Shown here in pieces: positions 50,011 through 62,460 of a DNA stretch of 64,000 bases (the first letter of the stretch is position 1; each line of letters opens with the position of its first letter). The translations under genes were made by a program, and so were the position numbers. The notes under the pieces are model-generated. The model saw only the letters and a list, made by a program, of their open reading frames with translations, searched no databases and had not been told where the DNA came from. Origin of the DNA: Ceratotherium simum simum (Eukaryota; Chordata; Mammalia; Perissodactyla; Rhinocerotidae); NCBI RefSeq assembly GCF_000283155.1, contig NW_004454182.1, positions 7,520,962 through 7,584,961 of the forward strand, given 5' to 3'.

Positions 50011-50750
50011 ATCTAGCTATCTACCTATCATCTGTCTCATTGATAAGTACTGGTGTTTTCTTACTTTCAAAAATATTTACAATGTATTACTCTACTTAAT
50101 TATTTTGTTGCTCAAATCGTCCTAGACTTGGCCAGTGGGAATCTCTTCAAGTTGACTTTTGTGTCCTTCTGCCATGCTCTCATAATTTTTTTTTTTTAGC
50201 ACGTTCCTACTTTCTGGCTTCACAAGATGTTCCAGGATCATTTTGTACCTACCGCATTCCAGACCTGGAATCAGTCATTTCTCCAAGGAGCCCTAGTTCC
50301 TTTTAGTGGGAAATTGTAGTAGAGACCAAGATCTGGGTGCTAGGTATGCTCATTACTTCTGGATTATCTTTGGTTCTGAGTGCTTTCAGTGAACAGAGCT
50401 AGGAAATACAACCTTGTACATACACGTTTATATATACATGTACGTGTGCATGTATACATGCATATACTCAAACATATACACATTTTAGAAATCATGAGTG
50501 CACATTTATAACTCCAGTTACAATCTCTCTCCACGGGGCTCTTTCTTTCCTTCTCCCATTCCATATTTATATATCATTTTTTTCTCAGTGACAACCCTGG
50601 CTCCTAGCAACATTAACATATTTATTCATTGGCTCAATTTGATAAGCCACCTAAAATTATTTCAGAATTGTTCCACTCTTACCACCACAGAAAACAAACC
50701 TACTTAAAAGAGTTTAGAATTTCTTTGCAATTCTTCCCTACCACCCACCT
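48950..50750 (-). mobile_element. Old L1 3' region, minus strand
   Basis: The reverse-oriented L1 3' text includes acttacaaaaaagttgcaagaat, ggatccagtctagggtcaaatg, gttccaggatcattttgtacc, aatcagtcatttctccaaggagccc and gtgctaggtatgctcattac. It is the same family as the copy at 32.9-34.2 kb. It hosts two microsatellites, (AC)n at 49153-49180 and (TCTA)n at 49961-50010. Confidence 0.65.
49961..50010. repeat. (TCTA)n tetranucleotide microsatellite
   Basis: Twelve and a half perfect TCTA units are followed by a decayed extension (atctagctatctacctatc). Such pure arrays are usually length-polymorphic between individuals. Confidence 0.97.
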
Positions 50751-50849
50751 TACTGAAGCCTGAGCAGGTTTATAGTCAAATGCTATGTTCATAAGTTGCG
50801 TTGGTCTATAACCTGGATTAGTTCATTCTCTTTTTTTCATTTGAAATAT

Positions 50850-52240
50850 GTGTATGGTTATGGTATCCATTTGCAATAAAATTGGGTTTGTTTCAGTTTG
50901 CTTCTAGTTTTAGTTTCCCTTTCTCCCCATCATAACTGATTTAAATTTATTTTATTAATATGTACAACATTCATGATTCCAAAAGTCAAAATTACACAAA
51001 AAAGTATACAGAGTGTCATTCCCTTCCATGTGCTCTCTGTCCTGCTTCCCACCTTCCACTTCTTGTAGATGAGCAACTATATTTGATTTCTCCAAACTTA
51101 ATTTGGTTTATCCTTTCTGTGTTTCTTTCTTTCTTTCTTTTTTTTCTGAGGAAGATTGGCCCTGGGCTAATATCTGTGCCCATCTTCCTCTTCTTTTTTT
51201 AAAGGTAAGCAAATATATGTATGTATTCTTATTTTCCCTTCTTTCTCACACAATACTATATGTGTTCTTTTGCACTTTCCTTTTTTCACTTAATCTCTCC
51301 TGGAAGGCACTCTAGTCCATATCAGTTCATAGAGATGGTCCTTATTCTTTTTCCAAAACTGTGTATTACTCCATCATGGATAGGTACCGTAGTTTCTTCA
51401 ACTCGTCTCCTGTATTTGGACATTTGGGTAGTTTCCAGTGGTTTTCAATTACAAATACTATTTCAATGAGTAACCTTATGCATATGTATTTTCATGTTGT
51501 TGGAGGTATATCTTCAGAATAAATTCCTATAAATGGGATTACTGGGTCAAAGGGTAAATGAATATGTAGTTTAGTTATATATTTCCAACCTTCCCAATTC
51601 CCATCATAGGAGTTGTACTATTATGCACTCCCACCAGCAACATATGAGGGTGCCTGTTTCCTCAGGGAGCTGCCTACAGAGGAGTACATCTTTTCATGTG
51701 TGTCAGAGCCATTTTTAATCTCTTTTTATGAATTGCCTGTTCATGTCTTTTGCCCATTTTTCTATACAATTTTGGTCTTTTTCCCTCAGTTTAAAAAATT
51801 TCTTTGTTTTTTAGTAATATTAGCTCCTTAACTGTGATAAATATTTTCTCCCAGTTTGTCGCATGTCTTTTGTCTTTATTTATGCTTTTTTTTTTGCTGT
51901 TCAATTGTGGTATTTCATTTTTACGTAGTCAAATTTAGCAATCTTTGCTTTTATTGCATATGGATGTTTAGTCATAGAGTTTTTCTCTATAATCAGATTA
52001 TAGGAGAATTCATGATATTTTCCTAAAGCACTTGTAAAGTTTCATATTTTTTTACCTTTAGTTCTCTGATCCATTTGAATTTTATTCTGATATATGATGT
52101 GAAGAATGGATCGCTTTACTTTTGGCCTGTTTGAATAACTGTGTTTAGGTTAACTCTTTTATATATCAAAGAATTGAGTTTTGTTCACAAACCAGTTGAA
52201 AATATTTTTCTTTAAAAGGCAGTCTAAGCCAATTCACATT
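50850..52240 (-). mobile_element. Old LINE 3' region, minus strand
   Basis: The sequence atcatggataggtaccgtag, tttggacatttgggtagtttccag, ttcctataaatgggattactgggtcaaaggg and tatgcactcccaccagcaacatatgaggg is the reverse of an old L1/HAL1-type 3' region. It adjoins ORF1-like remnants on the same strand at higher coordinates, so both may be one element. A short ERE tail fragment (51146-51197) lies inside. Confidence 0.6.
51146..51197 (-). repeat. Truncated ERE fragment (tail module only)
   Basis: Only ctgaggaagattggccctgggctaatatctgtgcccatcttcctc is present, after a (TTTC)n/T-rich run. The tRNA-like head is missing, so this is a 5'-truncated insertion or a deletion remnant. Confidence 0.75.
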
Positions 52241-54943
52241 TACTGATATGCCTGCGATGCTTGGTCTCAATTCTAGCACATTACCTTATGTTGTAATTAC
52301 TTTTTGTATTGTAATTACTGTATTTGTTTTTTATTCATTTGGGGGATTTTTAGGAAGGTTTGTACTTCTATTCAAGTGATTACTTTATAATGATACTATT
52401 CATAGGGCCTTTAATCATCTGTTTTTGTCTTACTATCTGACACAGTTTTAAACGGTATCTTTAGAATCTCAGCTATTACCTATACAACAGCCTTATTCTA
52501 TTTTCCCATTTTTTATTTCTCCCATTTCCTCACATTCTCTTAGTTGAATTCTTTTTCACTTTGTCATAACATGTAACATTTATATGTTATTCTTTTACTC
52601 ATGACCCTAGCTTGTTTTAGCCTTAGCTCTATAATTAATTATGAAATGTTCACATCAGTCCTTTTATCAAACTTTCCCTGATTTTTGATTGGAGGAAGCT
52701 CATCTTCTGGTAGATTCATCAGAAAGCATACATGTGTATAGCATTCCCTAAGCTCTGGCGCATTCAAAACTAGTTTTCTTTACCTTTACTTGAAAGACAG
52801 TTGTCTAGATATCACATCCTTGGTTCAACCTTATTTCCTTCAATTTCTTGAAAATCTTGCTCTACTGTTGCCATGTGTTGCATTTTGGAATTCTGATATC
52901 AATCTAATTCTCTTCATTTTAATTTCTTTAACCTTTTTGCTTGGAGGCCCTGAAGACTTGTTCCTTATTTTTAAAATCTTATAATTTTACTAGGATTTTG
53001 TTTTGTTTTGTTTTGTTTTTTTTGTGAGGGAGATCAGCCCCGAGCTAACATCCGTGCTAATCCTCCTCTTTTTGCTGAGGGAGACTGGCTCTGAGCTAAC
53101 ATCTATTGCCAATCCTCCTCCTTTTTTTCTTCCCCAAAGCCCAAGTAGATAGTTGTATGTCATAGTTGCACATCCTGCTAGTTGCTGTATGTGGGACACG
53201 GCCTCAGCATGGCTGGAGAAGCAGTGTGTTGGTGCACGCCCGGGACCCGAACCCGGGCCGCCAGTAGCGGAGCATGCGCACTTAACTGCTAAGCCACCGG
53301 ACCGGCCCAGGATGTATTTTGGAGTTGATCATTCTGGGTCAATTTTCCCTAGTACCCACTGGATTTCTTTGATGTGTAGATTCAGTTCTTCTATTTCTGG
53401 ATGGTTTTTTTCGATTATCATTTTAAACATTAGTTCCATTTCATTGTTGTTATTTTCTTTCTCAGGGATACCAATTATACCTATGTTGTCCCTGCTTTGC
53501 TAGTCTTCCATTTCAATCATTTTTTCTCAGACTCTTTTTGCTTTTTACTTTATCCCAGTTTCATTCTTTTGTTTTTTTTTAATTGCTCTTCTTCAATGTC
53601 CTCTATTAGACTTTCATTTGAATCTATTCTTACCTGCATATCATAAAATTTAGTTTTCATTTCTGATGTAATGTTGTCTTTTACTTTTTTTTTTCCTGAG
53701 TTCAATCAACTCTCATTTTATTTCTCCTAGGCGTTTGTTGTTGTTGCTGTTATTTCTCTTCTTAGTTTTTATATTTCTTAACCAAGTTGATTTTAATATC
53801 CCAAATGCTTGTTTGAGGATATTTAGTTCAGTTGGAGCATTATGTTATAATTTTCTTCAGCTGCATATTTGGAATTTGGGAGAGTATTTTTCATAGGCAG
53901 AGAGCTTTTATTAACTTGTTCTGTTTTTTTTACAGTGGTTTTATATGAATGGAGTCTGCTTTTTTTCCGATTCCTGTTGATTTTATGGGCAGAGCCCCTA
54001 GTTCACCATCACACTCTTTGATCAGTTCTGGTCTTGCTGTGCAATTTCTTTTATGGATGAGGTTGTTAGTGGTGAATCAGAAGAGAGAAAAGTGTTGGTG
54101 TGTCTTATTTCTCTTTTATTACTGCAGGATACCTTATTATTTCTTTCTCTTCCCTTCCTCATCTATCTAATTCTACCCCAGAAGCAATCCTTCTCTGAAG
54201 TTGCCACTTCTAATTCTGCCCTTTTCAGGCCCATTCTCTGTAGCTAGAACTGTGGACTACCAAGTTGTGATGATTTGTGTTTAGTACTTTGACATTTGTT
54301 TCACTTTTTCTTTCTGGGAGTAATTTTGTCTGCACTTGATCTAAATCCTTCATTACTATCTATTGTTTTTCACAGACTCTTACATCTCCCTTCTCCTGTT
54401 CTCCACACCCCCAAGGCTTGCAGTGGCAGGCAGGAAGTGGGCGGTCTGTTGAAATTTTTTTTTTACCTACTTACAGATAATTTGAAGGTTGTATGACTCT
54501 CCGCCTCTTTATAATGCTGAAAGGAGACGTCCTGTGTTGTCTTATTTGCTTCCTTTGTTGATTTTATTTTTTTCCCGAAAGGTGTAGGAGGAGACGTGGA
54601 ACCAATTGACTGCCGTTTTTCTCAAAACCTAGATCTCTCAATGGGTGTGAGTGTCTTTTTATTAATTATGCCTGAAACATAGTGAACTTTTTCTGTCTTT
54701 ATGCCCAGATTATTTTTTACTCCAGAAATTTTTATTTAATTATGTCTTTGATATTGATTCTGGTTCAGTTTTTACAAATTTTTCTTTCTAACATACAAAG
54801 AACTGGGATCTTTGTTCTTTGTCCTTCATGTCCATCATCTTCTTTTATATAGATTCTCTCTCTGTTCTTTTTCTCCGCAGCATGAGAGAATGTCTTATAT
54901 TTGTCCTCCATATCACGGCTTTGGTTTTCCACATCAGTTTGTA
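52241..54943 (-). pseudogene. Degenerate LINE ORF1-like remnant (HAL1/L1 type), split by an ERE
   Basis: Minus-strand reading near 53510-53330 gives a broken frame with the ORF1 signature 'IIGIPE', followed by 'IEELNLHIKEIQ'. An upstream coiled-coil-like stretch lies near 53700-53560. C-terminal pieces continue left of the ERE (53001-53308) down to about 52790. The half-LINE HAL1 (ORF1 only) or an old L1 would both fit. Many stops mark it as dead. Confidence 0.6.
53001..53308 (-). repeat. Longest ERE-type SINE in the window, with all tail modules
   Basis: Read from head to tail on the minus strand, it contains the tRNA-like head (plus-strand end accggaccggccc), the cagcatggctggagaagcag middle, the acaactat module (plus strand ccccaaagcccaagtagatagttgtatg), and two gaggaag/gaggga modules before a (TTTTG)n-like tail. 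The flanks aggattttg and aggatgtattttg suggest a diverged duplication. It is inserted into the ORF1-like LINE remnant. Confidence 0.92.
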
Positions 54944-55335
54944 TTAATTAGCATAATGATACCAAAATCTTAGTAGTTTAGCATAATAGTTGTTTATTTC
55001 TCACTTTCTCAATTAAAGTCAAAAACAAGTGTTCCTGAATGGGGGGGAATCTTTTTCACAAGCAGTGATTTAGGCCTCCTTCCATCTTATAGCTACACTA
55101 TCGATAGGATCTCAGAGTTCTCTGCTAGATCCTCAGCATCTGATTGGCAAAGAAAAAAGAGAGAAAATGGAAGAAGTTTTATGGACCTGGCCTGGAAGTA
55201 ACATATATCTCTTCAATCCATGTTTTATTGACCAGAACTCAGTCATGTGACCATGCCTAACTGCAAAGGATACCAGGAAATGTAACCATGTGCACAGGAG
55301 GAAATGGAAAGAGATTAGGTAAACACATAGTGGTG
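54944..55335 (-). mobile_element. MaLR (MLT1-type) LTR inside the LINE remnant
   Basis: Reverse MLT1-type text: ccaaaatcttagtagtttagc, gttgtttatttctcac, gacctggcctggaagtaacatatatc, ccagaactcagtcatgtgaccatgcctaactgcaaagg. LINE-like sequence continues on both sides. The frame at 55133-55483 straddles this boundary and is not a gene. Confidence 0.6.
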
Positions 55336-55975
55336 TTAGCAAAACATCTCTCTTTACTAACTCCAATTCGGATTTTAATTCTACAATTGTAGTTATAATT
55401 TTGAAATTATGGCTTTGTATCTTATTCATTTCCACTTTATTTTTAGCTTGTTGCTCTTGTAATTTATTGTGTTGTTTTGTCAACTCTGTCTTTCCAATTC
55501 ATCCTGTTATCTCTTCTAATTCTATTGTGAATGCCAATTATATTTCTGGTTCCTGTAATAAATTCTTTCTCCTGTGTCATTAAAATTGCATTCCATTTCT
55601 TGTGTTCTACAGTTTCTTCCATAGGAACTATGTTGGTTATTTTCTGTTTATTCATCCTCAAATAGAGAGTGAGCTATGTAATGTTTAGTCTTGGATGAGT
55701 GAGTTTCTCTCAACTATACTTAATGTGCTTTCAATAACTACTGCTGGAGGGCATTTTGATATGTACAACTCCCAGTTCAATTTCTGTTGTCTGTTATTTA
55801 AACCTCTGGTGTAACTTTGCACCAGTCAGTCATTTTCCTACCCTTGCTGCCTGGCTCTTATAGAATTTCCCAGGAGGATTGATCAGCAGGTTCAGGCTTC
55901 AAGCCTGCCTGGAGTTCACCTGTGCAAGTGTTTTTATGGTTATTAATATGTAATTATTGTTCACTACAAAGTAAC
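55336..55975 (-). mobile_element. Old LINE remnant, 5'-ward part on the minus strand
   Basis: Minus-strand frames at 55661-55464 and 55483-55340 are Lys/Glu/Gln/Asn-rich and coiled-coil-like, as in LINE ORF1 amino-terminal regions. I cannot assign them to a family with certainty. The segment ends where the plus-strand L1 begins. Confidence 0.4.
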
Positions 55976-55977
55976 AG

Positions 55978-56632
55978 AGTCACTTGAACGACCCTATGAA
56001 CAAACTAACCTACCAGACATATACAGAACACTCCACCCAACAATAGCAGAATATACGTTCTTCTCAAGTGACATGGAAAATTCTCCAGGATAGACCACAG
56101 GTTAGCCACAAAACAAGTCTCAATAGTTTTTTATTTAAATAAAAAATTTAATTAAAAAAATTTTTTTTGGTTTTATGATTGAAATCATACAATGTATCTT
56201 CTCTGACCACAATGGAATAAAACTAGAAATCAATAACACAGGAAAAAATGAAAAATTCACAAATATGTTGAAATTAAATAAAACACTTTTAAACAACCAA
56301 TGAATCAAAGACAAAATCACAAGGGAAATTAGAAAATACTTTGAGAGAAATTAGGATAAAAACACAACATACTCAAACTTATGGGATGCAGTGAAAGCAG
56401 TGCTCAGAGGGAAATTTATGGCTGTAAACACCTACATTAAAAAAGAAGAAAGATCTCAAATCAATAACCTACCTTTACACCTTGAAGAATTGCAAAAAGA
56501 AGAGCACCTAAACCCAAAACTAGCAGAAGGAAGGAAATAACAAAGATTAGAGTGGAGATATATGAAATAGCACTAGAAAAACAATAGAGAGAATCAATGA
56601 AACCAAAAGTTAGTTCTTTAAAAAGATAAATA
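55978..56632 (+). mobile_element. L1 ORF2 remnant, 5'-truncated (left part)
   Basis: The plus-strand text cagacatatacagaacactccacccaacaatagcagaatatac and attctccaggatagaccacaggttagccacaaaac lies at the end of the L1 ORF2 endonuclease region. The 5' end is truncated there. Stops and frameshifts are abundant. An ERE at 56633 interrupts it, and the same L1 resumes at 56910. Confidence 0.85.
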
Positions 56633-56897
56633 GGGCCGGCCCCATGGCTTAGCGGTTAAGTGCTCATGCTCCGCTGCTGGCTGCCCGGGTTCAGATCCCA
56701 GGTGTGCACCGACGCGCCACTTCTCTGGCCGTGCTGAGGCTGCGTCCCACATACAGCAACTAGAAGGATGTGCAGCTATGACATACAACTATCTACTGGG
56801 GCTTTGGGGGAAAAAATAAATAAATAAATAAAATTAAAGAAAAAAAAAACCCACAATGAGATATCACCTCATTCTTGTCAGAATGACTATTAAAAAA
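56633..56897 (+). repeat. ERE-type SINE with an attached non-ERE segment and second A-tail
   Basis: The head gggccggccccatggcttagcggttaag and B box gggttcagatccc are well kept. The acaactat module and an A-rich tail run to about 56849. Then 42 bases (56850-56891: cccacaatgagatatcacc...) resembling L1 3'-region text follow, and a second A-run. The whole unit is flanked by aaaagataaata at 56621-56632 and 56898-56909, so it was probably inserted as one piece. Confidence 0.85.
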
Positions 56898-56909
56898 AAA
56901 AGATAAATA

Positions 56910-59880
56910 AAATTGACAAGGTTTTACTGGAATAATGAAAAAATAAAGAAGACTCAAATTAGTAAATTCAGAAATGAAGGTGGGAAAATTACTACTGGCC
57001 TTACATAAATAAAAATAACTATAAGAAAATATTGTGAACAATTGCATGCCAACAGATTAGATAACCTAGATGAAACAGACAAATTCCTAGAAACACACAA
57101 ACTACCAAAATGGACTCAAGAAGAAATAGAAAATCTAAACAGACCTATAACAAGTAAAGAGATTTAATCAGTAATCAAAAACCTCCCCCAAGAAAAGCCC
57201 AGATGGCTTCACTGGTGAATTTTTTCAAACATTTATAGAAGATATGATAGAATATAGACAACAATCCTTCTGAAAATCTTCCAAAAAATTAAAGAAGAGG
57301 AAACATTTTCTAACTCATTCTAGGAGGCTAACATTACCCTTGACACCAAATCCAGACAGACATCACAAAAAAAGAAAACTACAGACCAATATGTTTTATC
57401 AATATAGGTGTAAAAATCCTCATCAAAATACCAGCAAGCTAAATTCAGCAGCATATTAAAAAAATTATACACCATGACCAAGTGGGATTTATCCCAAAAT
57501 GCAAGGGTGGCTCAACATACAAAACTCAATCACTGTAATACACCATTTTAAAAGAATGAAGAAAAAATCCACATGGTCATCTCAGTTGATGCAGAAAGAA
57601 CATTTGACAACATCCAACACCCTTACATGATAAAAACACACAAAAAATAGAATGGAGAGGAACTTACTCAACATAATAAAAGGCATTTATGAAAACTCAC
57701 AGCTAATATCATACTTAATGATAAAAGATATTGAAAACTTTTCTCCTAAGGTCAGGAACAAAACAAGAATGCCCACTTTCACCACTTCTATTCAACGTTG
57801 TACTGGAAGTACTAGCCAGAGCAATTAGACAAGAAAAAGAAATAAAAGGCATCCACATTGAAAAGGAGAAGTAAAACTATTTCTATTTGCAGATGACATG
57901 ATCTTATATACAGAGAATCCTAGAGAATTACACACAAACACACATACACACACACTATTAAAGCTAATAAATGGGATTAAATGTTTATTAAAGGTAACAA
58001 ACAGGATACAAGATCAACATATAAAAATCTGTTGTATTTCTACATACTAGTAAAAAACAATCCAGAAAGGAAATTAAGAAACAATTCCATTTGTGATGGC
58101 AACAACAACAACAAAATACTTAGGAATAAATTTAACTGGGGAAGTACATGACTTATACACTGAAAACTACTAAACATTGTTGAAATAAATCAATGAAGAT
58201 CTAAATAAATGGAAAGATGTCCTGTGTTCATGGACTGTAAGATAATATTGCTAAGATGCAATTTTAGTCAAAGTGAGCTAAAGATTCAATGCAATCTCTA
58301 TTGAAATCCCAATGGCCTTTTTTTTTTTTCAAAAAGGGAAAAGCTGATCCTAAAATTCATATAAAATGGCAAGGGATCCTAAATATAAAAAAACAATATT
58401 GAAAAAGAACAAAATTAGAGGACTCACACAACCTGATTTCAAAACTTACTGCAAAGACACAGTAAACAGAACAGTGTGATGTTGGCATAAGAATAGACAT
58501 ATAGATCAAAGGAACAGAACTGAGATTCCAGAAATAAATCCATACATCTATGGTCAATTGATTTTTGATAAGAGTACCATGACAATTTAATGGGGGAAAG
58601 AATAGTCTCTTCAACAAGTGATGCTGAAACAACCGTATATCCAAATGTAAGAGAACGAAATTGGACCCTTACCTAACACCGTATACAAAAATTAACTCAA
58701 AATGGATCAAAGACCTACTCTTAAGAGCTAAAACTATAAAATTCTTAGAAGAAAACATAGGAGAAACTCTTCATGACAGTGGATTTGGCAGTGATTTCTT
58801 TGCTATGACAGCAAAAGAACAAGCCACAAAAGAAAAGATCAGTAAATTGCACATCATCAACTTTAAAAACATTTGTGCACCAAAGAACACTATCAAGAGA
58901 GCGAAAAGACAATCTACAGAGTTGGAGAAAATATTTGCAAATCATGTTATCTGATAAAGGATTAATATGCAGAATATATAAAGAACTCCTATAATTCAAC
59001 AACAACAAAAATCCAAGCAACCCGATTCAAAGATGGGCAGACAACTGGAATAAACATTTTTTCAAAGAAGATATACAAATGGCCAATAAGCACATGAAAA
59101 GTCACTCAACATCACTTGTCATTAGGGAAATGTGAATCAAAACTACCATGAGATATTACTTCACATCTATTAGGATGATTATTATTTTAAAAGTGGAAAA
59201 TAACAAGTGTTGGCAAGGATGTGGAGAAATTGGAACCCTTGTGCATTACAGGTGGGAATGTAAAATGGTGCAGCCACTGTGGAAAATGGTATGGCAGATC
59301 CTTAAAAAGTTAAACAGAATTACCACATGATCTAGCAATTCCATTTCTAAGTATATAGCCAAAAGAATTGAAAGCAGGGACTCAAACGGATACTTGTACA
59401 TGAATGTTCATAGTGGCCCTCTTCACAACAGCCCAAAAGTAGAAACAACCCAAATGTCCATCAACTGGTGAACAGATATGGTGTATCCATGCAATGGAAT
59501 ATTATTCAGCCATAAAAAGGAATGAAGTACCAATATATGCTACAAAATAGATGAACCTTGAAAGCATTATGCAAATTGAAAGAAGTGAGACACAAAAGAT
59601 CACATATTTTATTATTCCATTTATATGAGATATCCAGAATAGGCAAATCCATAGAAACAGAAAGCAGAAAAGTGGTTGCCAGGGGCTGGGAGAAGGGGAG
59701 AATGGGGGGATGTGCGACTGCTTAATGGGCATGGGGTTTCCCTTGGGAGTGATGAGAAAGTTCCAGAACTAGACAGAAGTGATGGTTGTACAACAATGTG
59801 AATATACCAAATGCCAATGCACTATGGTTAAAATGGTGAATTTTATGTTATGTGCATTTTACCACAATTTTTAAAAAGTC
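56910..59880 (+). pseudogene. L1 ORF2 (reverse transcriptase) remnant and 3' region
   Basis: The L1 continues with the reverse-transcriptase region, including the catalytic FADD motif in the frame at 57886-57897. The ORF2 C-terminal part contains a 98-residue intact stretch (58661-58954) with YTKINSKWIKDL and EKIFANH. It then runs into the Cys-rich end (CWQGCGEIGTLVH, near 59205) and the 3' region ending accacaatttttaaaaag. Multiple stops make it inactive. The flanks gagtcac (about 55977) and aagtcac (about 59876) may be an eroded target-site duplication. Confidence 0.88.
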
Positions 59881-59884
59881 ACAA

Positions 59885-62290
59885 AATCATATCTGAGATT
59901 TCTTTTTGTCTACGGCCTTTTGTTTATCTTGGAGTTTCTAGTTATTATTATCTTTTTACATTGCTTTCCTTTATGATGTCCTCAAGCTTGTCAAATGTTC
60001 TATAACATGAGGTACTCTCGTGTGCCCAGTGTTTTCCAGGAAACCCCTCATTCACAGCCCTGATGCCCCATGAAATTCCCTTCACCTACCTCTATCTGCA
60101 CCTTGACTGAGCCTACATTTCCCCTCACCTTCTATTTTTCTGTTCTTTAACTTCAGCATATCTTCAAGTAATTGCAGATTGTTGTATCTGAAAATGTATA
60201 TAATCCAACCTGAGAACTGATTAATTATTTGCCTAATTCCAGGTTAGATACACTGTTCCCTCTACTTTTTCCTAGGTGGTAGTGTTGTTTCTGATTTCTG
60301 ATATTTTGTATGTTACTTGTTTTTTCTCTCGAGAAGTTATTATATTCTTCTTATTATCCATAGTATTCTGAAATTTCCTTATGATGGGCTTGATGCAAGT
60401 CTTTTTTCATTCATTCATTTGTTCATTTATTAAATGGGCTCTTTAAATGTGGACACTTATTTTCAATTCAGAAATTTTCCTCATCATGTCTTTGCCAATT
60501 TTCACTCCTCCGTTTTCTCTATACTTTCCTCCCCAAACCCCTATTTATTGGATGGAAGACCTCATGTATTATTTCTCTTCATTTCTTATTATTTCTCTCA
60601 TACCATCTCTCTGTCAATCAGTTTTATTTTTTAGGAGATTTCCTTGACTCCATCTTTCAATTACCCTATTGATTTATTTCATTTTGGCTCTCATGTTTTT
60701 AATTTGTTAAGAATTTTTATCTTGTCTCATACCCATTCTTTATTAAAACATCCTGCTTTCATTTTATAGATACAATGTAATTCTGCTAATTCTTTGAGAA
60801 TGCCAGAGTTTTGGTTTATTTAGTTCTTTCCTATTTTCTACATGATCTCTTCCTTCTGGGATCATCTTTTCTATTTGTTTATCATGAGCTCTGTTCCTTA
60901 TATTTTTTATTGATGCCAGGTTGTCCATTCATGTTTAACAGTAGGATTCTAACGGTGGACTGGGAGTTCATATATGTGGGTAAGGTTTTGCTTTCGGACC
61001 ATCAGGCACTGTGGCAGCTGTTAGGATGGGATTCCACCAAAAGCCAGAATGTGGAGGTCTTCTGGGGGAAGGGTGCCTATTTAATTTTCCAAAAAAGAAA
61101 CCTTTGATTCATCAGCTTTGGGATGCTTGGGTAATAGCATTCTGTGTAATAGGTTAGGAACATTGATTGCTTAATTTACTTATCTTTAAAGATTCCATTT
61201 GTTTTCAGCCTCAATTTTAACTCCCACTTTTGTCATACTGAAGTCTCCAAATCCTAAGCCTCTGAGAAGTCCTGCAGAGCAAGCCACCTCTCCCTCCTTT
61301 TGATCCAACTTCCCCTTGATGAGCACTGTGCCCCCCTTCCTCCACCTGGCATAGTTCATTCATCACTTCTCCACTGGCTTTCTGCCTTGCCAATTTTGTT
61401 GAGATCACTCATCTGCAGATAGCCTCTCTCTAGTCTCTTTGACATTGTAGGTTAATATATTTTTTAATCTTTTATTATCCTTACATTATACGGTGTCTCA
61501 AGACAGAAGATCTTTTTTTTTTCCTTTTTGCTGTGGACTTAACCTCTCAATTTATTAATTTTTCTCAACTGCAAAGTGATCATTTCTAAAGTCATTTATA
61601 ATTTTAAAAATCTGTTATAAATCTGTCCCCTACTTGTGAGCTGACCTTATATCTCAAAAGCCTGTGCTTCTCCAGTTTTCAGCAAGTCTCCTCAGACTTG
61701 ATGTTGAATGAATAATTTAACTTTTTTTTTCCTAGAAGGACCGATTTAGTTTTACCTGCTACATGATCTCCCTAGAGTTGCTTTGGAGAGGGATTAACCA
61801 TTATTAAACAACTCCTTCTGTCTCACCTGGGTCAGCCTGCATAGAGTTACTCATGTGAAAAGCAGCTTGAAAGCAACTCAGTGTCTGGCTCTGGTAACTT
61901 GCAGTTTAGGGTTTATGTTCAAAATACCCCTGATGTTCTCTGTACAGGGCATCTTCATAGTAGTAGCTTGTCTCACTCAATTTTCAGTCCTATGAGTCTT
62001 TTGTTATATTTTCTGCTGTTTCGGACAAAGACAGCCTCATTTTGCAGTTTCCTTTGGCATTTTCCCAAAGTGAATTTTGACCATGCCACTGATTCTATAT
62101 TTAAATCAGATCATTCCAAATTTGGTGAAAATCTGTCCAGAGATTTTGTGTAAGGCAGATAGACAGAATTTTTATTTTTGTCTTTCATCATTTTGGATTA
62201 TGTTGATCAATACAATTTAAAACCAAGTAAAAGTAATACAGTATATATCGAACTTAAATTTCTTTATAATATGATAATATTGAGAAGAAA
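59885..62290. other. T-rich intergenic sequence, probably the rest of the split old LINE
   Basis: The plus strand is T-rich and resembles the minus-strand LINE sequence left of the plus-strand L1. It could be the displaced 5' part of that older element. I could not identify a diagnostic motif, and no gene is visible. Open frames such as 60811-61107 and 61881-62153 carry no recognised domain. Confidence 0.35.
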
Positions 62291-62292
62291 AA

Positions 62293-62460
62293 TAGCTAAC
62301 ACTTAGATCATTCTTATTATACACCAGGCACTGTTTCAGGGAATTTGCATTAATTAATTGCCTTAGTCCTCTCAGGACCACATGGGATAGCTACTATTAC
62401 ATTGTACAGATGAGACGGTGAAGCCAGAGTACAAATCCAGACTGTCTGGCTCCAGAAGGA
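62293..62460 (-). repeat. MIR fragment
   Basis: The order agctaacacttagatcattc, acaccaggcactgtttcagg, gatagctactattacattgtacagatgagacgg and gtacaaatccagactgtctggctcc is a reverse MIR. Confidence 0.7.

Noticed and set aside
56633..56710. tRNA-like sequence with A- and B-box motifs
   Set aside because: It is the head of a SINE. It does not fold into a complete tRNA and is followed by the SINE tail.
58661..58954. 98-codon open frame with a clearly protein-like sequence
   Set aside because: It is the C-terminal part of a decayed L1 ORF2; neighbouring sequence has stops and frameshifts, so it is not a host gene.
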